Assembly (NCBI RefSeq): GCF_051014445.1
Contig: NW_027488368.1
Span: 3,100,001-3,164,000, forward strand
Length of the DNA: 64,000 bases
Reading direction: 5' to 3'
Origin: Colletes latitarsis
Taxonomy: Eukaryota; Arthropoda; Insecta; Hymenoptera; Colletidae
Shown here: positions 25,484 through 36,193 of the stretch, piece after piece
Position numbering within the stretch: the first letter of the stretch is position 1
Layout: each line of letters starts with the position of its first letter
Program-made: the position numbers and the translations under genes
Notes under the pieces: generated by a model
Databases searched by the model: none
What the model was told of the DNA's origin: nothing
What the model saw: the letters and a program-made list of their open reading frames with translations, nothing else

Positions 25484-27948
25484 TCCAGGACTTTTTCTGG
25501 TTTGGATCACGTAGTAATGCGGAACCACACCGAAACAGTCAATTAAACCTGGTTGCGATTAATATTTAAGAGGATTACGCCGGATATGTCTCGGTTAGGT
25601 TTGAGATTTGCCCTCATCTGGCTCGTACTTTCGCATTTTTCGCATACTTGTTAGCAAGATCCTGGCCTTTTTCTGGTTTGGATCCCATAGTAATGTGGTT
25701 CCACACCGAAACAGTCAATTAAACCTGGTTGCGATTAATATTTTAGAGGATAACGCCGGTTATGTCTCGGTTAGGTCTGGGATTTGCCCTCATCTGGCTC
25801 GTACTTTCGCATTTTTCGCATACTTGTTGGCCAGATCCTGGCCTTTTTCTGGTTTGGATCCCATAGTAATGTGGTTCCACACCGAAACAGTCAATTAAAC
25901 CTGGTTGCGATTAATATTTTAGAGGATAACGCCGGCTATGTCTGGGCTAGGTCTGGAATTTGCCCTCATCTGGCTCGTACCTCCGCATTTTTCGCATACT
26001 TGTTGGCCAAATCATCGCCTTTTTCTTGTTTGGCTCACGTAGTAATGCGGTACCACACCGAAGCAGTCAATTAAACATGGTTGCGATGAATATTTTGGAG
26101 GATAACGCTAGTTACGTCTAGGTTAGTTCTGGTATGCGCAATCATCTGTCTCGTACTTTCGCATTTTTCGCATACTTGTTGGCAAGATCCTGGCCTGTTT
26201 TTGGTTTGGATCACGTAGTAATGTGGTACCACACTGAAACTGTCAATAAAAGCTGGTCCCGGTTAGTATTTTAGAGGATAACGCTGGTTATGTCTGGGTT
26301 AGGTCTGGTATTTGCCCTCATCTGGCTCGTTCTTTCGCATTTTTCGCATACTTGTTGGCCAGATCCTGGACTTCTTCTGGTTTGGATCACGTAGTAATGC
26401 GGTACCACACCGAAACAGTCAATTGAACCTGGTTGCGATTAATATTTTAGAAGATAAAGCCGGGAATGTCTCGGTTAGGTCTGGTATTTGCCCTCATCTG
26501 GCTCGAACTTTCGCATTTCTCGCATACTTGTTGGCGAGATCCTGGGCTTTTTCTGGCTTGGATCACGTAGTAATATGGTACCACACAGAAACAGCCAATG
26601 GAAGCTGGTTCCGAATAGTATTTTAGAGGATGACGCTGGTTATGTCTGGGTTAGTTCTGGTATTTGCAACCATCTGCCTCATACTTTCGCGATTTCGCAT
26701 ATGTGTTGGCCAGATCCTGGGCTTTTTCTGGTTTGGATCACGTAGTAATATGGTATCACACTGAAGCAGTCAATAAAAGCTGGTTCCGATTAGTATTTTA
26801 GAGGATAACACAGGTTACGTCTGGGTTAGTTCTGGTATTTGCAATACTCTGGCTCATACTTTCGCGTTTTTCGCATACTTGTTGGCCAGATCCTGGGTTT
26901 TTTCTGGTTTGGATCACGTAGGAATGAGGTTCCACACCGAAACAGTCAATTAAACCTGGTTGCGATTAATATTTTAGAGGATAACGCCGGTTATGTCTCG
27001 GTTAGGTCTGGGATTTGCCCTCATCTTGCTCATGCTTTCGTATTTTTCGCATACCTGTTGGCCAGATCCTCGGATTTTTCTGGTTTGGATGCCGCAGCAA
27101 TGAGGTTCCACACCGAAACAGTCAATTAAACCTGGTTCCGATTAATATTTTAGAGGATAGCGCCGGTTATGTCTGGGATAGGTCTGGTATTTGCCCTCAT
27201 CTGGCTCGTACTTTCGCATTTTTCGCATACTTGTTGGCAAGATCCTGGGCTTTTTTTGGTTTGGATCACGTAGTAATGTGCTACCACACAGAAACAGTCA
27301 ATTAAACCTGGTTCCGATTAATATTTTAGAGGATAACGCCGGTTATGTCTGGGTTAGGTCTGGTATTTGCCCTCATCTGGCTCGTACTTTCGCATTTTTC
27401 GCATACTTGTTGGCCAGATCCTGGGTTTTTTCTGGTTTGGATCCCGTAGTAATGAGGTTCCACACCGAAACAGTCAATTAAACCTGGTTCCGATTAATAT
27501 TTTAGAGGATAACGCCGGTTATGTCTGGGTTAGGTCTGGAATTTGCCCTCATCTGGCACGTACTTTCGCATTTTTCGCATACTTGTTGGCCAAATCATCG
27601 CCTTTTTCTTGTTTGGGTCACGTAGTAATGTGGTACCACACTGAAACAGTGAATTAAACCTGGTTGCGATTAATATTTTAGAGGATAACGCCGGTTATGT
27701 CTCGGATAGGTCAGGGATTTGCCCTCATCTTGCTCGTACTTTCGCATTTTTCGCATACTTGTTGGCACGATCCTGGGCTTTTTTTGGTTTGGATCACGCA
27801 GTAAAGTGGTGCCACAATGAAACAGTCAATAAAAGCTGGTTCCGAATAGTATTTTAGAGGATAACGCAGGTTACGTCTGGGTTAGTTCTGGTATTTGCAA
27901 TCATCTGGCTCATACTTTCGCAATTTTCGCGAACTTGTTGGCTAGATC

Positions 27949-28652
27949 TTGGGTTTTCTGTGGTTTGGATCCCGTCGTAATGTGGTTCCACACCGAAGCA
28001 GTCAATTAAACCTGGTTGCGATGAATATTTTGGAGGATAACTCTGGTTATGTTTGGGTTAGTTCTGGTATTTGCAATCATCTGGCTCGTACTTTCGCGTT
28101 TTTCGCATACTTGTTGGCCAGATCCGGGGCTTTTTTTGGTTTGGATCACGCAGTAAAGTGGTGCCACAATGAAACAGTCAATAAAAGCTGGTTCCGAATA
28201 GTATTTTAGAGGATAACGCAGGTTACGTCTGGGTTAGTTCTGGTATTTGCAATCATCTGGCTCATACTTTCGCAATTTTCGCGAACTTGTTGGCTAGATC
28301 TTGGGTTTTCTGTGGTTTGGATCCCGTCGTAATGTGGTTCCACACCGAAGCAGTCAATTAAACCTGGTTGCGATGAATATTTTGGAGGATAACTCTGGTT
28401 ATGTTTGGGTTAGTTCTGGTATTTGCAATCATCTGGCTCGTACTTTCGCGTTTTTCGCATACTTGTTGGCCAGATCCTGGGTTTTTTCTGGTTTGGATCC
28501 CGTAGTAATGAAGTTCCACACCGAAACAGTCAATTAAACCTGGTTGCGATTAATATTCTAGAGGATAACGCCGGTTATGTCTCGGGTAGGTCTGGGATTT
28601 GCCATCATCTGGCTCGTATTTTCGTATTTTTCGCATACTTGTTGGCCAGATC
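27949..28652 (+). repeat. Two-monomer (352-bp) duplication inside P2
   Basis: TTTTCTGTGGTTTGGATCCC, GAATATTTTGGAGG, ATAACTCTGG and TTTGCAATCATCTGGCTCG occur in the same order twice, 352 bp apart. P1 and P3 have a single corresponding stretch. The first half carries GATCCGGGGC near 28123, a variant also seen in P3 near 33727. Confidence 0.75.
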
Positions 28653-30186
28653 CTGGGTTTTTTCTAGTTTGGATCCAGTAGTAATGTGGTATCGCACTGA
28701 AACAGTCTATTAAACCTGGTCCCGGTTAGTATTTTAGAGGATAACGCTGGTTATGTCTGGGTTAGTTCTGGTATTTGCAACCATCTGGCTCATACTTTCG
28801 CGATTTCGCATACTTGTTGGCCAGATCCTGGGCTTTTTCTGGTTTGGATCACGCAGTAATGTGGTACCACACTGAAACAGTCAATTAAACCTGGTTCCGA
28901 TTAATATTTTACAGGATAACGCCGGTTATGTCAGGGTTAGGTCTGGGATTTGCTCTCATCTGGCTCGTACTTTCGTATTTTTCGCATACTTGTTGGCCAG
29001 ATCCTGGGCTTTTTCTGGATTGGATCACGTAGTAATACGGTACTACACCGAAGCAGTCAATTAAAGCCGGTTCCGATTAGTATTTTAGAGGATAACGCTG
29101 GTTATGTCTGGGTTAGTTCTGGTATTTGCAATCATCTGTCTCGTACTTTCGCATTTCTCGCATACTTGTTGGCAAGATCCTGGCCTTTTTTTGGTTTGGA
29201 TCACGTAGTAATGTGGTATCACACTGAAGCAGTCAATAAAAGCCGGTTCCGATTAGTATTTTAGAGGATAACGCTGGTTACGTCTGTGTTAGTTCTGGTA
29301 TTTGCAATTATCTGGCTCATACTTTCGCATTTTTCGCATACTTGTTGGCCAGATCCTGGCCTTATTCTGGTCTGGATCACGTAGTAATGCGGTACCATCC
29401 AGAAACAGTCAATAGAGGCTGGTTCCGATTAATATTTTAGAGGATAACGCCGGTTATGTCTGGGTTAGGTCTGGTATTTGCCCTCATCTGGCTCGTACTT
29501 TCGCATTTTTCGCATACTTGTTGGCCAGATCCTGGGTTTTTTCTGGTTTGGATCCCGTAGTAATGAGGTTCCACACCGAAACAGTCAATTAAACCTGGTT
29601 CCGATTAATATTTTAGAGGATAACGCCGGTTATGTCTGGGTTAGGTCTGGAATTTGCCCTCATCTGGCACGTACTTTCGCATTTTTCGCATACTTGTTGG
29701 CCAAATCATCGCCTTTTTCTTGTTTGGATCCCGTAGTAATGAAGTTCCACACCGAAACAGTCAATTAAACCTGGTTGCGATTAATATTCTAGAGGATAAC
29801 GCCGGTTATGTCTCGGGTAGGTCTGGGATTTGCCATCATCTGGCTCGTATTTTCGTATTTTTCGCATACTTGTTGGCCAGATCCTGGGTTTTTTCTAGTT
29901 TGGATCCAGTAGTAATGTGGTATCGCACTGAAACAGTCTATTAAACGTGGTTCCGATTAATATTTTAGAGGATAACGCTGGTTATGTCTGGGTTAGTTCT
30001 GGTATTTGCAATCATCTGTCTCGTACTTTCGCATTTTTCGCATACTTGTTGGCAGGATCGTGGCCTTTTTTTGGTTTGGATCACGTAGTAATGTGGTACC
30101 ACACTGAAACTGTCATTAAAAGCTGGTCCCGGTTAGTATTTTAGAGGATAACGCTGGTTATGTCTGGGTTAGTTCTGGTATTTGCA

Positions 30187-30200
30187 ATCATCTGTCTCGT
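30187..30200. repeat. Left target-site duplication of retroposon copy 2
   Basis: ATCATCTGTCTCGT is identical to the duplication flanking copy 1 and lies in the same monomer variant. This indicates that copy 2 arose by duplication of an already occupied satellite block and not by a second insertion. Confidence 0.95.
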
Positions 30201-30691
30201 CGCCGGGTCGGACCGGTTGGGGGTAGGAGTGCCTCCCCCTACCGGTTCGACGCAAGGGGAGGCACCCTCGGCGGTCTGGTGCGGCCATGAACGCCCGGCC
30301 GCCGAGGGGTGGAAACGGGGTCGCGGGCGGTTGCGTGTTGGGGCTCGCAGCCGCCACTAAACGCGGCCCCGGGACGGATAGCGGCGGGATGGAGTGGCCC
30401 CGTCCCGCCGCTATGAGGCAGTGTGTCTACTGGGGGGACCGATTGTCCCCCCGGGGGATGGGCGCGAAAGCGCGGGCACGGGGAGGATACCGGAAGAATG
30501 CTTCGAGCGATTCCCGGTATCCTCCCAAAGCGTGCCGAAGGGTCACCGTGGGGTTTTTAGTGGGTAGGTCCCGCGCCTGTCGTTGTACGGGCGCGGGGAA
30601 TCCCACACACCCCTCCCACCTCTCCCCAAGGAGGTGGGAGGGAGTCTTTCGAAGATTTTCCCCACGACAAAAAAAAAAAAAAAAAAAAAAA
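30201..30691 (+). mobile_element. GC-rich poly(A)-tailed retroposon, copy 2
   Basis: The 468-bp body aligns base for base with copy 1 at offset 6488. I saw one difference: T at 30336 where copy 1 has A at 23848. That base sits in the 5' half of a 12-bp stem (pairs 48-57 in copy 1 numbering), so the change breaks one pair. The tail is one A shorter. Flanking monomers match those of copy 1 on both sides. The block and its insertion were therefore duplicated together; the spacing corresponds to 34 monomers plus one insertion-and-duplication length. Confidence 0.88.
30244..30254 (+). promoter_or_regulatory. B-box-like motif in retroposon copy 2
   Basis: This is identical to the motif at 23756-23766 in copy 1, with the same caveats: no clear A box and an internal TTTTT at 30554-30558. 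Confidence 0.25.
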
Positions 30692-30692
30692 A
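30669..30692 (+). repeat. Poly(A) tail of retroposon copy 2
   Basis: The run is 24 uninterrupted A residues, one fewer than in copy 1. A one-base difference in a homopolymer could be real slippage or a sequencing error. Confidence 0.95.
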
Positions 30693-30705
30693 TCATCTGT
30701 CTCGT
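30692..30705. repeat. Right target-site duplication of retroposon copy 2
   Basis: ATCATCTGTCTCGT repeats 30187-30200, and the satellite resumes in register after it. Confidence 0.95.
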
Positions 30706-31267
30706 ACTTTCGCATTTTTCGCATACTTGTTGGCAAGATCATGGCCTTTTTTTGGTTTGGATCACGTAGTAATGTGGTATCACACTGAAGCAGTCAATAA
30801 AAGCCGGTTCCGATTAGTATTTTAGAGGATAACGCAGGTTACGTCTGGGTTAGTTCTGGTATTTGCAATCATCTGGCTCATACTTTCGCAATTTTCGCGA
30901 ACTTGTTGGCTAGATCTTGGGTTTTCTGTGGTTTGGATCCCGTCGTAATGTGGTTCCACACCGAAGCAGTCAATTAAACCTGGTTGCGATGAATATTTTG
31001 GAGGATAACTCTGGTTATGTTTGGGTTAGTTCTGGTATTTGCAATCATCTGGCCCGTACTTTCGCGTTTTTCGCATACTTGTTGGCCAGATCCAGGGTTT
31101 TTTCTGGTTTGGATCACGTAGTAATGTGGTACCACAGTTAAACAGTCAATAAAAGCTGGTTCCGAATAGTATTTTAGAGGATAACGCAGGTTACGTCTGG
31201 GTTAGTTCTGGTATTTGCAATACTCTGGCTCATACTTTCGCGTTTTTCGCATACTTGTTGGCCAGAT

Positions 31268-34200
31268 CCTGGGCTTTTTCTGGTTTGGATCCCATAGTAA
31301 TGTGGTTCCACACCGAAACAGTCAATTAAACCTGGTTGCGATTAATATTTTAGAGGATAACGCCGGTTATGTCTCGGTTAGGTCTGGGATTTGCCCTCAT
31401 CTGGCTCGTACTTTCGCATTTTTCGCATACTTGTTGGCCAGATCCTGGCCTTTTTCTGGTTTGGATCCCATAGTAATGTGGTTCCACACCGAAACAGTCA
31501 ATTAAACCTGGTTGCGATTAATATTTTAGAGGATAACGCCGGCTATGTCTGGGCTAGGTCTGGAATTTGCCCTCATCTGGCTCGTACCTCCGCATTTTTC
31601 GCATACTTGTTGGCCAAATCATCGCCTTTTTCTTGTTTGGCTCACGTAGTAATGCGGTACCACACCGAAGCAGTCAATTAAACATGGTTGCGATGAATAT
31701 TTTGGAGGATAACGCTAGTTACGTCTAGGTTAGTTCTGGTATGCGCAATCATCTGTCTCGTACTTTCGCATTTTTCGCATACTTGTTGGCAAGATCCTGG
31801 CCTGTTTTTGGTTTGCATCACGTAGTAATGTGGTACCACACTGAAACTGTCAATAAAAGCTGGTCCCGGTTAGTATTTTAGAGGATAACGCTGGTTATGT
31901 CTGGGTTAGGTCTGGTATTTGCCCTCATCTGGCTCGTTCTTTCGCATTTTTCGCATACTTGTTGGCCAGATCCTGGACTTCTTCTGGTTTGGATCACGTA
32001 GTAATGCGGTACCACACCGAAACAGTCAATTGAACCTGGTTGCGATTAATATTTTAGAGGATAAAGCCGGGAATGTCTCGGTTAGGTCTGGTATTTGCCC
32101 TCATCTGGCTCGAACTTTCGCATTTCTCGCATACTTGTTGGCCAGATCCTGGGCTTTTTCTGGCTTGGATCACGTAGTAATATGGTACCACACAGAAACA
32201 GCCAATGGAAGCTGGTTCCGAATAGTATTTTAGAGGATGACGCTGGTTATGTCTGGGTTAGTTCTGGTATTTGCAACCATCTGCCTCATACTTTCGCGAT
32301 TTCGCATATGTGTTGGCCAGATCCTGGGCTTTTTCTGGTTTGGATCACGTAGTAATATGGTATCACACTGAAGCAGTCAATAAAAGCTGGTTCCGATTAG
32401 TATTTTAGAGGATAACACAGGTTACGTCTGGGTTAGTTCTGGTATTTGCAATACTCTGGCTCATACTTTCGCGTTTTTCGCATACTTGTTGGCCAGATCC
32501 TGGGTTTTTTCTGGTTTGGATCCCGTAGTAATGAAGTTCCACACCGAAACAGTCAATTAAACCTGGTTGCGATTAATATTCTAGAGGATAACGCCGGTTA
32601 TGTCTCGGGTAGGTCTGGGATTTGCCATCATCTGGCTCGTATTTTCGTATTTTTCGCATACTTGTTGGCCAGATCCTGGGCTTTCTCTGGTTTGGATCAC
32701 GCAGTAATGTGGTACCACACTGAAACAGTCAATTAAACCTGGTTCCGATTAATATTTTAGAGGATAACGCCGGTTATGTCTGGGATAGGTCTGGTATTTG
32801 CCCTCATCTGGCTCGTACTTTCGCATTTTTCGCATACTTGTTGGCAAGATCCTGGGCTTTTTTTGGTTTGGATCACGTAGTAATGTGGTACCACACAGAA
32901 ACAGTCAATTAAACCTGGTTCCGATTAATATTTTAGAGGATAACGCCGGTTATGTCTGGGTTGGGTCTGGTATTTGCCCTCATCTGGCTCGTACTTTCGC
33001 ATTTTTCGCATACTTGTTGGCCAGATCCTGGGTTTTTTCTGGTTTGGATCCCGTAGTAATGAGGTTCCACACCGAAACAGTCAATTAAACCTGGTTCCGA
33101 TTAATATTTTAGAGGATAACGCCGGTTATGTCTGGGTTAGGTCTGGAATTTGCCCTCATCTGGCACGTACTTTCGCATTTTTCGCATACTTGTTGGCCAA
33201 ATCATCGCCTTTTTCTTGTTTGGATCACGTAGTAATGTGGTACCACACTGAAACAGTGAATTAAACCTGGTTGCGATTAATATTTTAGAGGATAACGCCG
33301 GTTATGTCTCGGATAGGTCAGGGATTTGCCCTCATCTTGCTCGTACTTTCGCATTTTTCGCATACTTGTTGGCACGATCCTGGGCTTTTTTTGGTTTGGA
33401 TCACGCAGTAAAGTGGTGCCACAATGAAACAGTCAATAAAAGCTGGTTCCGAATAGTATTTTAGAGGATAACGCAGGTTACGTCTGGGTTAGTTCTGGTA
33501 TTTGCAATCATCTGGCTCATACTTTCGCAATTTTCGCGAACTTGTTGGCTAGATCTTGGGTTTTCTGTGGTTTGGATCCCGTCGTAATGTGGTTCCACAC
33601 CGAAGCAGTCAATTAAACCTGGTTGCGATGAATATTTTGGAGGATAACTCTGGTTATGTTTGGGTTAGTTCTGGTATTTGCAATCATCTGGCTCGTACTT
33701 TCGCGTTTTTCGCATACTTGTTGGCCAGATCCGGGGCTTTTTCTGGTTTGGATCACGTAGTAATGTGGTATCACACTGAAGCAGTTAATAAAAGCTGGTT
33801 CCGATTAGTATTTTAGAGGATAACGCAGGCTACGTCTGGGTTAGTTCTGGTATTTGCAATACTCTGGCTCATACTTTCGCGTTTTTCGCATACTTGTTGG
33901 CCAGATCCTGGGTTTTTTCTGGTTTGGATCCCGTAGTAATGAAGTTCCACACCGAAACAGTCAATTAAACCTGGTTGCGATTAATATTCTAGAGGATAAC
34001 GCCGGTTATGTCTCGGGTAGGTCTGGGATTTGCCATCATCTGGCTCGTAATTTCGTATTTTTCGCATACTTGTTGGCCAGATCCTGGGTTTTTTCTAGTT
34101 TGGATCCAGTAGTAATGTGGTATCGCACTGAAACAGTCTATTAAACCTGGTCCCGGTTAGTATTTTAGAGGATAACTCTGGTTATGTCTGGGTTAGTTCT

Positions 34201-36193
34201 GGTATTTGCAACCATCTGGCTCATACTTTCGCGATTTCGCATACTTGTTGGCCAGATCCTGGGCTTTTTCTGGTTTGGATCACGCAGTAATGTGGTACCA
34301 CACTGAAACAGTCAATTAAACCTGGTTCCGATTAATATTTTACAGGATAACGCCGGTTATGTCAGGGTTAGGTCTGGGATTTGCTCTCATCTGGCTCGTA
34401 CTTTCGTATTTTTCGCATACTTGTTGGCCAGATCCTGGGCTTTTTCTGGATTGGATCACGTAGTAATACGGTACTACACCGAAGCAGTCAATTAAAGCCG
34501 GTTCCGATTAGTATTTTAGAGGATAACGCTGGTTATGTCTGGGTTAGTTCTGGTATTTGGAATCATCTGTCTCGTACTTTCGCATTTCTCGCATACTTGT
34601 TGGCAAGATCCTGGCCTTTTTTTGGTTTGGATCACGTAGTAATGTGGTATCACACTGAAGCAGTCAATAAAAGCCGGTTCCGATTAGTATTTTAGAGGAT
34701 AACGCTGGTTACGTCTGTGTTAGTTCTGGTATTTGCAATTATCTGGCTCATACTTTCGCATTTTTCGCATACTTGTTGGCCAGATCCTGGCCTTATTCTG
34801 GTCTGGATCACGTAGTAATGCGGTACCATCCAGAAACAGTCAATAGAGGCTGGTTCCGAATAGTATTTTAGAGGATAACGCTGGTTATGTCTTGGATAGG
34901 TCTGGCATTTGCCCTCATCTGGCTCGTACTTTCGCATTTTTCGCATTCTTGTTGGCAAGATCCTGGGCTTTTTTTGGTTTGGATCACGTAGTAATGTGGT
35001 ACCACACAGAAACAGTCAATTAAACCTGGTTCCGATTAATATTTTAGAGGATAACGCCGGTTATGTCTGGGTTAGGTCTGGTATTTGCCCTCATCTGGCT
35101 CGTACTTTCGCATTTTTCGCATACTTGTTGGCCAAATCATCGCCTTTTTCTTGTTTGGATCCCGTAGTAATGAAGTTCCACACCGAAACAGTCAATTAAA
35201 CCTGGTTGCGATTAATATTCTAGAGGATAACGCCGGTTATGTCTCGGGTAGGTCTGGGATTTGCCATCATCTGGCTCGTATTTTCGTATTTTTCGCATAC
35301 TTGTTGGCCAGATCCTGGGTTTTTTCTAGTTTGGATCCAGTAGTAATGTGGTATCGCACTGAAACAGTCTATTAAACGTGGTTCCGATTAATATTTTAGA
35401 GGATAACGCTGGTTATGTCTGGGTTAGTTCTGGTATTTGCAATCATCTGTCTCGTACTTTCGCATTTTTCGCATACTTGTTGGCAGGATCGTGGCCTTTT
35501 TTTGGTTTGGATCACGTAGTAATGTGGTACCACACTGAAACTGTCATTAAAAGCTGGTCCCGGTTAGTATTTTAGAGGATAACGCTGGTTATGTCTGGGT
35601 TAGTTCTGGTATTTGCAATCATCTGTCTCGTACTTTCGCATTTTTCGCATACTTGTTGGCAAGATCATGGCCTTTTTTTGGTTTGGATCACGTAGTAATG
35701 TGGTATCACACTGAAGCAGTCAATAAAAGCCGGTTCCGATTAGTATTTTAGAGGATAACGCAGGTTACGTCTGGGTTAGTTCTGGTATTTGCAATCATCT
35801 GGCTCATACTTTCGCAATTTTCGCGAACTTGTTGGCTAGATCTTGGGTTTTCTGTGGTTTGGATCCCGTCGTAATGTGGTTCCACACCAAAGCAGTCAAT
35901 TAAACCTGGTTGCGATGAATATTTTGGAGGATAACTCTGGTTATGTTTGGGTTAGTTCTGGTATTTGCAATCATCTGGCCCGTACTTTCGCGTTTTTCGC
36001 ATACTTGTTGGCCAGATCCAGGGTTTTTTCTGGTTTGGATCACGTAGTAATGTGGTACCACAGTTAAACAGTCAATAAAAGCTGGTTCCGAATAGTATTT
36101 TAGAGGATAACGCAGGTTACGTCTGGGTTAGTTCTGGTATTTGCAATACTCTGGCTCATACTTTCGCGTTTTTCGCATACTTGTTGGCCAGAT
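31268..36193 (+). repeat. Higher-order repeat copy P3, retroposon-free
   Basis: P3 spans about 28 monomers and matches P2 at offsets 5607, 5431 and, beyond the retroposon site, 4926. The drop from 5431 to 4926 equals the retroposon plus one target-site copy (505 bp). P3 therefore keeps the original, uninterrupted sequence at 35618-35631. Confidence 0.82.
35618..35631. other. Empty (pre-insertion) retroposon site in P3
   Basis: ATCATCTGTCTCGT occurs once here, running directly from TTTGCA on the left into ACTTTCGCATTTTTCGC on the right. The neighbouring monomers on both sides carry the same rare variants as those around the two occupied sites (GGCAGGATCGTGGCC upstream, GGCAAGATCATGGCC downstream). 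It is the uninterrupted allele of the same satellite block and confirms both insertion ends and the length of the duplication. Confidence 0.93.

Larger units (their letters stand above)
25132..31267 (+). repeat. Higher-order repeat copy P2, carries retroposon
   Basis: P2 spans about 32 monomers plus the second retroposon copy. Relative to P1 it has a two-monomer internal duplication near 27949-28652, further whole-monomer differences near 28.7-28.9 kb, and exact loss of one monomer near 29426, where GGCTGGTTCCGA joins directly to the next monomer. It matches P3 at offset 5607 on the left and 5431 around the retroposon site. Confidence 0.8.

Noticed and set aside
23713..30691. Two independent insertions into a sequence hotspot
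   Set aside because: Both share the same target base, the same 14-bp duplication, matching flanking monomers for kilobases and a body differing at one base. Block duplication explains this far better.
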